NCBI GenBank assembly: GCA_024195585.1
Contig: SWBL01000228.1
Location: forward strand, 20,354 to 84,353
DNA length: 64,000 bases
Reading direction: 5' to 3'
Origin: Aureobasidium sp. EXF-3400
Lineage: Eukaryota; Ascomycota; Dothideomycetes; Dothideales; Saccotheciaceae
Of the stretch, positions 20,833 through 32,150 are shown piece by piece. The translations under genes and the position numbers were made by a program. Positions within the stretch are counted from its first letter, which is position 1; each line of letters opens with the position of its first letter. The notes beneath the pieces are model-generated. The model was not told the origin of the DNA. It saw only the letters and a program-made list of their open reading frames with translations, and did no database searches.

Positions 20833-23800
20833 ATGGGCGGCGGTTCTCATCCCAGCATGGCTCCAGCCTCTACCTACCCACGACTGGCTTCAAAGCCTGT
20901 GGGAAAGCAGATTCACAAGCTCTACACTGACAGACTGAGGCAGTTCACAGATAACGGCCAGTACAGAAACCAGGGCTTGCTACCGTACACATCTATCCAT
21001 ACCTCCCCCAGTCATCACACCGAGATACTGATATCTAACTAGTAAGATCGAACCGAAACGTGCCTCGGGTCATCCTCACATCAAGCTCGAAGTCTACTCT
21101 CCGCCAGACCTCTCTCGTCCCACCTTCAAAGACGCAACTTCGCACGACTTCTCCCCTGCTGAGGTTGGTCAGTCCTTTGGTCCTAGTTGGTCTACCCACT
21201 GGTTCCGCGTTCACCTTACTGTCCCGTCCTCTCTCGTCGACGAGGAGCATCTAGAGCTTCATTGGGATGCAAACAACGAGGGTCTTATCTGGAATGAAAA
21301 GGGGGAACCTCTACAAGGTCTTACTGGAGGAGGCGAGCGTGTCGAGTGGATTCTTCCCAAGTCCTTCCGTGATGGCAAGGAGCATGTCTTCTACATCGAA
21401 ATGGCTTGCAACGGCATGTTCGGAAATGCTCCTGGAGGCGACAGCATTCAGCCTCCTCGTCCAGACAGATACTTCCAGCTGCAAAAAGCCGATATTGTAT
21501 CTATCAACCTGGAGGCGAGAGCTCTGTATATCGACTTCTGGATCATCGGAGATGCTGCCAGAGAGTTTCCCGAAGACTCCTGGGAGGAGCATCAAGCTCT
21601 CCAAATCTGCAACTCCATCATGGATGCTTTCATTGCGGGCAATGGGAGCAACGATTCCATTGCAGAGGGCAGAAAGATCGCGAAGAAGTACATCGGAGAC
21701 GTCGACTCATCCAAAGTCTACGACTCTAACGAACCTGCTTTGATCACTGCTATTGGCAACTGTCATATCGACACGTGCTGGCTGTGGCCCTGGGCAGAGA
21801 CTAAACGTAAAGTCGCTCGGTCATGGTCTAACCAATGTAATTTGTTGGAGCGATACCCAGAGCACCGTTTCGTTGCGTCTCAAGCACAGCAGTTCAAATG
21901 GCTAGAGCAGCTGTATCCCTCTGTTTTCGACCGTGTCAAGAGTAAGGTCAAGGAGGGTACCTTCCAGCCGATAGGTGGATCTTGGGTCGAGCACGACACG
22001 AACATGCCTAGCGGAGAGTCGTTAGTCCGCCAATTCATCTATGGCCAACGTTATTTCGAGAGTCGGTTCGGTGAGAGATGCACCACTTTTTGGCTTCCTG
22101 ATACGTTTGGTTACTCGACTCAACTACCTCAAATCTGCCGACTTGCGGGAATGACGAGATTCTTCACCCAGAAACTCAGCTGGAACAACATCAACAACTT
22201 CCCACACAGCACTTTCAACTGGGTAGCGCTCGATGGCAGTCAAGTCGTTTGCCACATGACACCTGCCGAGACGTATACTGCTGAGGCAAACTTTGGCGAT
22301 GTAAGACGCAGTATCACCCAGCATAAGTCCATGGATCAAGACCCAACCTCGCTTCTTGCATTTGGAAAAGGAGATGGAGGTGGTGGTCCAACCTGGCAGC
22401 ACATTGAGAAGCTCAGAAGATGCCGTGGTATGAGTGACAAGGTCGGCCTTCTGCCCCGTGTCAAGATGGGCGATTCAGTTGATGACTTCTTCGCTCGTCT
22501 GGAAAAGAAAGTTGAAGAAGGACTCGAACTTGTGACTTGGTATGGCGAACTCTACTTTGAACTCCACAGAGGCACATACACCACACAGGCCAACAACAAG
22601 TGGAACAACCGCAAGTCCGAGATCATGCTTCACGACATTGAGTATCTTGCAACATTGGCCAGTATTCAGGACGTTGTTTCGAAGGACAGCAAGAAGTACA
22701 AGTACCCCAAAGAGGATATTGACGACATGTGGGAAAACGTTCTTCTGTGCCAGTTCCACGACTGCTTGCCTGGAAGTTGTATCGAGATGTGTTACGATGA
22801 TTCTGATGAGGTAAGTCAAACGTGCAGCACAAATAGTCCAAAGCTAACAGTTCGAAGTTGTATGCAAAGGTGTTCAAGACTGGCAAGAAGGTCTTGACCG
22901 AAGCTCTTCATGCTCTTGGATTTGACGACAAATTATCCCATGATAACGAGCTTGTCGCACTAAACACTCTTGGGTGGAACCGCAACGAAATAAGCTCTCT
23001 GCCGTCATCTGATCAGACAAGTCGCTATGGTTTGCTCCAAGGCGAGACTGGTGTCATGTCTGTCACAGAGATGAGCCAAACTTCCGCTCAAGTGGAGATA
23101 AAAGATATGGGCAAGGACGTCTTCCACCTGATGAACAGCCAGTACTTTGTCGAGATCTCCAAGGGTGTCATCACTCATCTATATGACAAACAGGCCCATC
23201 GCGAAGTCGTTCCTAAAGGCCAGAAGGCGAACCAACTGGTAATATTCGATGACAAGCCACTCTACTGGCAAGCATGGGATGTTGAAGTCTTCCATCTCAA
23301 TTCGAGAAAAGAGCTCCACGCAACAAGCTCGTCTATCATCACCGAGAATGGCCCTCATCGTGTCTCAGTACAGACGACAACGAAGATCTCTGAAAAGTCA
23401 TCTATCACGACCACAACCTCGCTCTCATTCGCACCGGAAGGAGGTCACTCATACATTGAGACCGAGGCAGAAGTTGACTGGCATGAGGACATGAAGTTCT
23501 TGAAGGTCGAATTCCCAACCACAATTACCAACACCGAGGCTTCTTACGAGACTCAATACGGTATTGTTCGACGCCCAACACATTACAACACCACATGGGA
23601 CATGGCCAAGTTCGAAGTCTGCTGCCACAGATGGGCTGATCTCTCGGAGAACGGTTTTGGTGTCAGTATCCTCAACGACTCAAAGTACGGCTTCGCGACC
23701 TGCGGCAGCCTGATGCGTCTCTCTCTGCTGCGCGCACCCAAGGCTCCCGATGCTCACGCTGATATGGGCAAGCACAAGATTCGCTGGGCAATCCTTCCTC

Positions 23801-24216
23801 ACAAGGGTCCTCTCGATCATCGCACCGTTCGCGCTGGCTTTGAATTCAACAATCCTATGGCGGTGCACTCCCATCCCAAGGCCTCAGACATCAAGGGCTT
23901 GATGAGCTCGTTCAAGTTGTCTAAAGACAGTGATGAGGGCTTGGTTCTTGACACCATCAAACGTGGTGAGGACGATGAGGATGTTAGCCGTGGCGATCTT
24001 CCCAAGCGTAAAGGCAGAAATGTCATCATTCGCGTCTACGACAGTCTGGGCGGAAGGTCTCGTGGTTCGATTGAGGTCGGTCAGGTGCCGATTGCGAAGG
24101 TGTGGACGTGCAACGTCTTGGAGGATGACATCGAGGAAGTTCATCTCACCAAGGGTGCCTTTGACATTGAGTTGAGGGCTTTCGAGGTAGCCACTTACAG
24201 ACTCCAGCTGCAGTGA
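20833..24216 (+). CDS. AMS1: Alpha-mannosidase, GH38, Ams1 type
   Basis: Three exons (20833-20984, 21043-22810, 22858-24216) give 1092 aa. Intron 1 (58 bp) has a GTACAC donor and rejoins as LLP-KIEPKRASGHPHIKLEVY. Intron 2 (47 bp, GTAAGT, GCTAAC) rejoins as DDSDE-LYAKVFKTG. The GH38 catalytic domain contains CHIDTCWLWPWAETKRKV and FWLPDTFGYSTQLPQICRLA, in which the Asp of LPDTFGY is the expected nucleophile. The mid-domain reads WENVLLCQFHDCLPGS. The C-terminal beta domains include NGLTHLYDKQ-like and WAILPHKGPLDH sequence. Length matches Ams1 (about 1080 aa). There is no signal peptide. Yeast Ams1 is delivered from cytosol to vacuole and trims free oligomannosides. Confidence 0.95.
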
Positions 24217-24306
24217 TGAATCAGCGATGAGGTGGGAGCATCACGAGTCATTGCGATCCACTCTATATATAGCATGAATTCGTAAAGCTGCTGTGCAGCA
24301 TTCTAC

Positions 24307-25441
24307 TTAATATCCTCTCTTCCTGTTTACCACGTTGATGAACTTCTCGCCCTTCTGTTTGTGCTCCAACTGCAACTCAAGAATCTGGAAGGCTCGGTCG
24401 ACATAAGCCTCGCCATTGCCGCTGATGTGAGGTGTGACGATAACATTGTCCAGACCCCATAGTTCGCTGTCCGCAGGGAGCGGTTCGGGGTCTGTGACAT
24501 CAAGCGATGCTCCTGCCAAGGTTCCGTCCTTCAAGGCTTCGATCAGGGCGGGCTGGTCAATGATGGGTCCTCTTGCGATATTGGCGATGAAGGCTGGTTT
24601 CTTGCCATCTTGGCTGAGGACCTTGAACTCTTCCTTGGACAAGAAGTGAGTCGTTTCTTTGGTAAGGGGGACGGACACGAGCAGGAGGTCAATGTCTTGT
24701 TTGAGGAAGTCGTGCAAGGACTCCTTGTCCAGACCAGAGTACCAAGCTGAAGGGATTGAGCCATCTGAATCGCCGGTGCCAGGTACGATATAGCCGGCAT
24801 CCTTCTTCTTTTCAGGAGTATCCTTTGGCGATGCTGTAAAAGCGATGACATCCATGCCTAGTAGAGTTATTAGCTTGACGGCAGTATAAATGTCGGAACG
24901 ACTCACCCATGGCTTTAGCTACTCTGCCGACTTGACGGCCAATACTTCCGTAACCGAGTACTCCGACACGCATGCCAACCGAGTCTTTGACTTTGTAGCC
25001 GTCTTTGGCCCACCTGCTTTCCTTTTGAGCCTCGTAAAGCTGGTTGTACCTATGGGTGTGAATGAGATGGGTCATGATAACCCACTCAGCGATCTGTGGG
25101 CCATGAACACCCGACGCAGTGGCAATAGGGATTTCAGTGTCGGTATAGATGGGATGGCTAGCGAGTTGGTTAGACCCAGCTGAGAAAAGCTGGATAAAGT
25201 CTAGCAAAGGAGCATCCTCGGCTTTAGGCGGCAGAGCAGACAAGGTCAAGAGCACAGTAGCCTCTCTCCAGAGCTCTTTGGGGACCTCCTTCTCCAACTG
25301 TGCGCGGTCCTTTGTCCATGGGACATTGCGGTAGGTTATCTTGAGGTGAGGGAACTTGGATTGGAGTTTCTCAATGGCGGCGTCTGGCTTCTGCATGGGC
25401 AGTGTGACCAGAACGGCCTCTTTGTGTTCGCCTCCTCCCAT
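24307..25441 (-). CDS. D-isomer-specific 2-hydroxyacid dehydrogenase (NAD(P)-dependent)
   Basis: Exons 24907-25441 and 24307-24857 are joined across a 49-bp intron (GTGAGT...CTAATAAC...TAG) to give 361 aa. The Rossmann motif VGVLGYGSIGRQVGRVAKAMG is interrupted by the intron at its last residue. The catalytic Arg lies in FIANIARGP, the Glu in TDPEPLP and the His in VTPHISGNGEA. An N-terminal substrate lid covers about residues 1-120. The family includes glyoxylate/hydroxypyruvate and 2-ketoacid reductases, and the exact substrate cannot be read from the sequence. No organelle signal is obvious. It is convergent with AMS1, with stops 90 bp apart. Confidence 0.92.
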
Positions 25442-26595
25442 GATTGCTTTTGAATGCTGTGGTAGACGACGGCTGACGAAAGATTGTAGGTGTGTTGAAC
25501 AGAGTTTCTATGTTGTTCAGATAACAAGTCGATCGGAGGTTAATAATCAATGTGGTGGTTGGTTGATAACATATAGGGCAACGATGACGTGCGCAGTCGC
25601 ACCTTCCGGGTCGAGCAGTCGTCGGCCCGGGGCATTGTGGAGGACCTCTTTTCTACGTTGCGACACAACACAACATCGAAGGAGCGATGCATCAATCTTG
25701 CAAATGTCATGAGCGCTCGGCGTTAGCTTGTCTCTTCACGTTGAGTTGCGAATCATGCAAGAACTCATGAAGCAGAACCGACCACGTTGTAGGAGTTTCC
25801 TCCCGAGCGCTCTCTGCCACTTAGAGCGAAGCGCTTCGTCGCGAACGCTTTCCGACGACGACTTCCTGATCCATATCTACAGTACTCGCCTCTAGACTTC
25901 GAGCTGATATATGAGACAATTCTACCGGGGGAATACTGCTTCAACGTCCTGCCACATACACTTCTCATCCGGTCGCCATTCGCCATGCGAGTCAAGCCGA
26001 TGCCTCTCCACATTTCATCCTGACGTCTCTTCCTTGTACCCTTCTGAAAGAACGTACACCATTACACACATCGAAGCTCGCGTGCGGGCCGTCGGCATCG
26101 ATTTCGATAACCTGAACGGTCGATGACTCGATGTCAGGGCTCGGATTGCCGACGCTTGTTCCACCTCGACTTCTTCTATCGAACCATTTTTGCCAAACGT
26201 ATCTGTCTCAAATTGCAAAGACAGTGCGACATGTGTACCACAGACTCCAGTAAACTGCATTTTGATGCACCGGATCAACTCCAGTGCTTTATGGATTGCA
26301 ATGCTCCAGGTATTGCCATAAGGCTCAGCCGTTGCCAATTCTCATGAATCTCCGGAGCGGCAGTTGAGAAATGTATGGTACTAACGTCCAACCGTACAAC
26401 GCCTTCCGTACATGTTCTATATGTTCGGGGCCAGATCCATATGCGCACTCATCGAAATCAAAGCAGCTATAACTCGGCCAAATCCAACTCAGAATCGCAT
26501 TTTGCTTCATCGACCATTGAACACCTACGTAGAAGGGGCAGTCGACGCCTTGACATTTGATATTCTACGGGCGTCGGCGCCTTATAAGGTCTGCG
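25442..26595. other. Intergenic region between dehydrogenase and Pth11-like receptor
   Basis: This 1.15-kb region separates divergent starts. Short frames on both strands show no domains and no clear TATA box. It presumably holds both promoters. Confidence 0.4.
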
Positions 26596-27764
26596 ATGGT
26601 TCACGTGCTTGCATTGGTTGTTTCTGTTCTGTCTTTGTCATGGATATCGGTTTGCGTGCGGTTCTGGATCAAGATTTTCATGATTGGTCGTACTCGATGG
26701 GATGATTGGATCTTGCTGTTGGGAGTGGTATGTCTGCTGCTCGTGCTGTAGCGATCCTAGCTGACCATGTACAGATTCTCTTTAGCGGCCAGTGCGGCTG
26801 TGTGCTGGGCATGATCAGTAACACTGCACCAGACGTCACTACCTACATGTTTATGGCCGCTTACAATCTCTCGTTCATGACCTCCGTATGCGTCAAAACA
26901 TCGTTTGCGCTCTCTTTGAACAGATGTTTCGCAGAAAGATGGCAGCGCCTGCTCGTCACGAACATGACACTCGCATTCTATATCTACGCCATAACTCGCA
27001 TCTTTGTTGACCTGTTCTTCTGCGGACTACCCAGCGACACTGCTCGCAAAGAAAGTTTATCGCAATGCAAGCACTGGCCAAACATGTTGATCTGGTGGTT
27101 GGCCGCCTCAATTTTCAACGCCGTCGTAACCTGGATTTATATACTGCTCCCTGCAGTTGTTATCTGGACGTCCAGGCTCAGTCTCAAAGTCAAAATTTCG
27201 GTTTCAACCATCACCGTGGTTGGCAGCTTGAGTGGTATAGCCGCTATCTTCCGCGTCTTGGGAACTGGTAGTTTCACGACTTTGAAGAAATTCAACCCAA
27301 CCGATCTCAGTATCATCTCCTGTGTCGTGCTTGAGATGGCTTTCGCCATTATCGCAACGTCCATGACCAACTCGACTCGACTCCCAACCATACTGGCCCA
27401 AAGCAAGAAACACGCTCCAGTACCGACGAACACGGCTGGCATATATCTGGAGGAGGGTACTTCGGACTTCATCAAGCTGTCGCCTATCATCTGTCTACAG
27501 AAGCTCACTGGCAGTGATCCATGGAGCTCAACAAAGGTACTGGAAGATATCCCTGCCCTTGAGAAAGAGACGCTTGCATTGCCAACACCCATGCCCAAAG
27601 CCAATCGCTTCTCATGGTCTCGCCCTTTGGAAGAACAAGAATCACTGGCTGCGAAACCAGCCAGGCTAACGCTGATCATTGATGATATCAGCGATGACGA
27701 GGATGATAATTATGATGGGAGCAAGGGATCACAGGAGATTGCAAAGACTCTTTCGAATGTTTAA
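26596..27764 (+). CDS. Pth11-like / fungal rhodopsin-domain 7-TM integral membrane protein
   Basis: Exons 26596-26727 and 26775-27764 are joined in phase 0 across a 47-bp intron (GTATGT, GCTGACC branch) to give 373 aa. Seven hydrophobic spans are visible. Between TM1 and TM2 is RFWIKIFMIGRTRWDDWILL, matching the family's R-x-R-x(n)-DDW signature. TM5 carries WWLAASIFNAVVTWIYILLP. A cytosolic tail of about 100 residues ends in an acidic DDISDDEDD cluster. No extracellular CFEM domain is present. Family members are candidate surface receptors in filamentous fungi, and some affect host or surface sensing; the ligand here is unknown. The start is the first ATG that leaves TM1 intact. Confidence 0.85.
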
Positions 27765-30122
27765 ATATTGAGTTGTTGTTCAGTCCAATCAATATCCGTT
27801 TCTTTTTCAAAGCTCGCTCGTGATAGTCGGTTCGTGATCGTGATGCTCTCGTCGTGTCGAACTCTGTTCCGGGTGTTCGTGGGGCCTAAATGTGTCAATG
27901 GCTATACCATATTACCCCTGAATTTGGCGTTCTCTTTATAGTGTAGCAACAGCAGTATAACAAACAATAATCCCCCTCCTTTCGCTTCGGTATACTGACG
28001 GATGACTTGATATTCTCTCTTGGTGCCTTCGTTGTGTCCGTGATTCTCCGAGTTGCCTTCTGGTGGATTCGATCACTGCGGAGCTTTAAGCTTCCCGTCA
28101 CTTGTGACCGTGTTATACCGAGAGCTAGTCTGGATAGCATCGCTAGTGAGCGAGAACCCTGAGCCGACTGCTTAGTAAACCAGTTTTCTCATCGAAAGTC
28201 GTTCCCTTTGCAATTGCTCGTCTAGAATTCTGTTGATGTTTGTGGCATAGAGGCGCGGATATCTTGTTACATCCATGTGTATAATTTTGTTTTCAATGCC
28301 CCTTTTGGCCTCTGGCGAAGACTTTCGCGTATTGTTCTCTGAGTTGGCTTCCAGTATCTGTGATGCAATCAGAGCAACCTATGGACTGGTGCAGTGCGCG
28401 ATAGGTTGGCGTAAATTTTGCATTTTGAGAGCTCGTTTCCAGCTTAGCCATAGGAGCTCCATTGGTATAGGCGAGTTTAGCATTCAGTCAGTCCACCCTA
28501 CCGAAAGTGCAAGCTTTCCCGAGCCCTAAGGTAGAGTATAAGAATCTCCCTCGCCCCCTTCCCTCTTTTCTTCCCTCCATCTTTCCTTTTCTCCCGACAC
28601 CTCCAACGCACCGAGCGTATTCTCAGCTGAGTACCCTATCCTTCCTCTCCCTTCTCTCCCCAGCACCCCTCCCCAGCACCTCCCCCTTCGGGCAAAGGGA
28701 CCTCTGTTTTGAGGCACTAATAAGGAAGAGATCTCTCGCTTGCAGGCTTGAATGAATACCAAGAGAGGTGTACTTCCAAACAGACTAAAAACTTAAGAAA
28801 GTCTTTGCTATTAGGCTTAAATGAAATATCGCCGAAGAAGACGTCTGTTTGGGACAAGTCCTGAGCTGATTGCGAAGGGTATGTGATTTGATCTTTGTTT
28901 CTCGTTTCCATGTCACTGTTGTGTTTTATCGATGATGCTGCTGATATGATCCATAGGGTAGAGGGAAGCTGTGGTTCGATCCCATGTGCTGATGGTATGT
29001 CGAGAGACTGCCACTAGTGGTGTATCGAAAGATTGCCACGACATTTTTTTTTTTCGATGTGTCGCTGGCATTTGTGCTGGGGCTTGTAGAAGAAATGTTG
29101 ATGAATGCTGTTTCGTGGTTCGAAGTGTAGACGATGTTTCTATGATCGGCGTCATCGTCCGCTATGACTCTGTCGCTGTCAGTCGCGGTCAGTCGCTGTC
29201 CTGTGTTCGTCTAGCTCGGCATAGTGTTGTACTCACCATCGTTGTTCTTACTCGCTGGAGCCTCTCGTCGTCTCCAGCTATCATCGTGCACCGCTTGCTC
29301 GCCATCGTGCCGTCCGCGAAAGTCCATCGCGACGATCTAGTTTCTTCCCGTGTGCCCAGCTCTTGCGTACACGACCACGGGAATTCTCGACGCCATCGTC
29401 ATCTCATTTTCGATCGTTCGTTCCTGCTACCGTAAGCCCACGCGATGCGACTGGATCAACAGCATGACAAACCTCGATCGTACCTGCCTCCGATTGCTCC
29501 TGGTCTTCGGATACTCGCCGGCTAATGCCAAAGCCGTATGTGCTCTCGAGAGCCTATCAGCTTCTCCGATCCGCGTCCTCGTCAATATTGGCAGCCGCTG
29601 CTCGTTCTTGCCATGTGGCTACGTAAACCATCGCGTTCGTCCTAGATCATGCGGATCGTTCCTGCGCGTCGATGCATTCTTTCGTCGTCATCGTGTGTCC
29701 TTGTCGCACATCGTACTTATTTCGGCATCTTGTCGTCCGCAAAAGCCCATCGCAATGATCGTGTCAACTTCATCGTCGCCGTTATCTTCGACCTTGCCAC
29801 TCGAAGGATAGCGATCAAGGCGTCACGATCCAACGAGTTCTCCTGGACTCTTGTCATAGCAAAACATGGACATAAGAGAGGAAGTTAACAATGCATATGG
29901 CAAAAGAAGAGTTTCATCGCAAAGCAAAAGCAGACAAGAGACAGTATCAGAAAGGCTACAGCACAAGCACAGCAGACGAGAACAAGACAAAACAATGAAT
30001 ATAAAAGAGGTTTTTGCATTGCAACAAGCAGAGGGGTAAGGTATGCAGAGAACAAGCGGAAACCAGTAACCATGCATAACAGCAACCATGGGGAAGAAAA
30101 TTGTATGACCCAGCTTTTTATC
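27765..30122. other. 2.36-kb gene-free stretch with decayed repeats and a pyrimidine tract
   Basis: No frame in this stretch has recognisable coding character. It includes a strongly C/T-biased tract at about 28548-28690. There is also a TCGTC/CATCG-rich segment at about 29140-29830 containing two similar 36-bp blocks. A T-run lies at 29044-29055. No tRNA cloverleaf could be formed around the GGTTCGATCCC word at 28973. Confidence 0.45.
28548..28690 (+). repeat. Homopyrimidine-rich tract
   Basis: About 140 bp are almost entirely C and T on the plus strand, with two direct CTCCCCAGCAC copies near the right end. Such tracts occur in fungal promoters and 5' leaders, but no gene begins convincingly downstream. 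Confidence 0.55.
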
Positions 30123-30821
30123 TCATCTGAAGAACCGACCCAGCACGGCACCGCTGAGACTGCTCGCAAGGCCGCTGGCAGAGAAGGCTCCGGTGGCAAT
30201 ATTCGTTGCCTGGCTGAACTTGTCGCAGCGAGAAAAGGCAAGGGTATTCGTAACAGCCAACACGATAGCGATAACTAGCGACAACGTCAGCAAAAGATCA
30301 ACACCCTCAGACTCTGACAAGAGCAAGGAAAGGGTCCAGACATACCAACCAAGCTCAACCAAATGAAATGCAACCTGAAGATCGCAACAAAACCCAGGAT
30401 CACCCAACTAACAGGCTGCGAATACAACGCCAACCAAAAGAACCTCTTATCCGTATCATTGATATGTCTAGTTTCCGGATCCGCAGATTCAAAAACCCAG
30501 TTGCCGTCTCCAGAGGTAGCATTGACTTCATTCCACCAACGCAAGCCCACCAATCTTCTTCCAGCAATGTTTTTGAGATAGTAGAAATCGATGGCCAGCA
30601 GGATTATCGTGATGATGAAGATGAGGACGTAGTTTTTGCTGAAGTAGAGGCCGAAGAGGTAGGTTAGGAGACTTGCTGTGAGGGTAAAGAGGTTAGTGGT
30701 AGGTTTGAGGGGACAGGGGGAAGGTAAAGGGCTTACAGAGGCGGAAACCGAGGAAGCAGAGGAGGGTTATGGGGTGCGAACTAAGTCGCCAGCTCAGAGA
30801 GCCTTGCTGGGGTGCGTCCAT
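30123..30821 (-). CDS. TVP23: Golgi apparatus membrane protein Tvp23
   Basis: Exons 30737-30821, 30346-30675 and 30123-30274 with introns of 61 and 71 bp give 188 aa. The ATG has an ATCACCATGG context. The sequence opens [20 protein letters not shown] and has four membrane spans. The family's central loop reads GLRWWNEVN followed by NWVFESADP and [10 protein letters not shown]. The end is [14 protein letters not shown], all diagnostic of Tvp23/FAM18 (DUF846). These are small late-Golgi membrane proteins that interact with Yip-family proteins in vesicle traffic. Confidence 0.93.
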
Positions 30822-31120
30822 GGTGATGGGACTTGTGGTGGGTGAGGGAGATGGTTTGCGACACGCAGCTTGTCTAAAGGCAGCTGCTATCGGACAGCGC
30901 AGCTCTAGGGGACGCGTTGTATGTTTGTATGTTTGACTCGTGCTTAGGATTCTGCTGGTATTCTATTGGTGTGTCATGTTGAGCCACGAGTCGCCGTTGT
31001 GTGGGGAAAGCTCCGCGATGCCGGTTCCGTCCCTCGGCCATAATCGAGCCCCACCATGATGGCATTCAATGTTCGTCTTCCTCTTGAACCTCATCACAAA
31101 GTCATTGTATACAAGCAAGA
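30822..31120. promoter_or_regulatory. Divergent promoter TVP23 / CitE-like
   Basis: Fewer than 300 bp separate the two ATGs. No TATA box or ORF is evident. Confidence 0.4.
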
Positions 31121-32127
31121 ATGGCAGCCTCTCCAATTGTGCGCCGTGCACTTCTCTATGGTAGATACAGCAAACCCTACATCACATACGACCATCCAGC
31201 TAAGTTACCAACACAGTGCCCGGCTCATCAATGCGCTTTCTCGAAAAGTCACGAGGCGTAGCCGTCGACACTATCTGCTACGATCTTGAGGACTCAGTGA
31301 CCCCAGGCAAAAAAGCAGAAGCACGGTCGAATCTCCAATCCATCCTATCTCGTGACCGAGTGCCGGGCATCAAAGAGCAAGCCGTTCGCATCAATTCCGT
31401 CGATAGTGGATATGCCCTCGACGACTTGACTCAAGTTCTCAAAGCACCCAATCTCGACGCTTTGGTTATTCCAAAAGTAAACAGTGCTTATGATCTACAT
31501 TTTGTTACCGATGTTATCCGTCATGCTCTGCCCGAACGACATGGACCAGATGCCAAGTCTCCACTTCGATTGATTGCGTTGATTGAGTCGGCAAGGGCAG
31601 TCATGGATTTGTCTGCCATCTGCAAGGCATCGCCATATCTGAGTGGTCTGATCTTTGCTGCTGAGGACTTTGCCCTTGATCTGAGTATCACGCGTACTCC
31701 CGACCTCAAGGAATTCCTGTATGCACGATCAGCTATTGCCACAGCGGCTAGAGCATTCAATCTTCCTTCTACCATTGATTTGGTCACGACTGCATTCCGT
31801 GGTGAGCAGGGACAACAGGTGCTCAAGGAGGAAAGTGAGGGTGGTAAGAGGATGGGATATAACGGCAAACAGTGTATCCATCCCAGCCAAGTTGAGCTGG
31901 TGCAGGATATCTTTAGCCCCAGCCAGGAAGAGGTGGAGTATGCCGTGAGGGTGGTGATAGCGGATGAAAAGGCAGATGTCCAAGGTCGAGGCGCGTGGAC
32001 ACTGGATGGAAAGATGATTGACGTGCCGGTGGTAGGCAAAGCCAAAGCAGTCGTCAAAAAGGCAGAGTTGTGTGGGCTTGACGTTGCATCTGTGCGGGAG
32101 AAGTTCAAGGACCAAGAACCAGAGTAG
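31121..32127 (+). CDS. HpcH/HpaI aldolase - citrate lyase beta-subunit-like (CitE/CLYBL family)
   Basis: A 40-nt first exon (31121-31160) joins 31217-32127 across a 56-bp intron, reconstituting the LLYVPGSSMRFLEKS start of the TIM barrel; 316 aa. Family residues are visible: YDLEDSVTPGKKAEAR, VRINS, VIPKV, LIALIESARAV and the metal-binding FAAEDFALDL. Stand-alone CitE-like proteins act on CoA thioesters; human CLYBL is a mitochondrial citramalyl-CoA lyase. Whether this fungal protein uses that substrate is inference. No classical mitochondrial presequence precedes the barrel. The stop lies 23 bp from the convergent zinc-finger gene. Confidence 0.9.
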
Positions 32128-32150
32128 AAGAATACAGACACATTTGGCTT

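Noticed and set aside
26015..26338. A 107-codon minus-strand frame before the Pth11-like gene
   Set aside because: No domain recognised, and the overlapping opposite frames are similarly open, as expected by chance.
28921..28995. tRNA candidate around GGTTCGATCCC
   Set aside because: The B-box-like word is present, but the T-stem needs wobble pairs. No A box lies upstream and no 7-bp acceptor stem can be formed.
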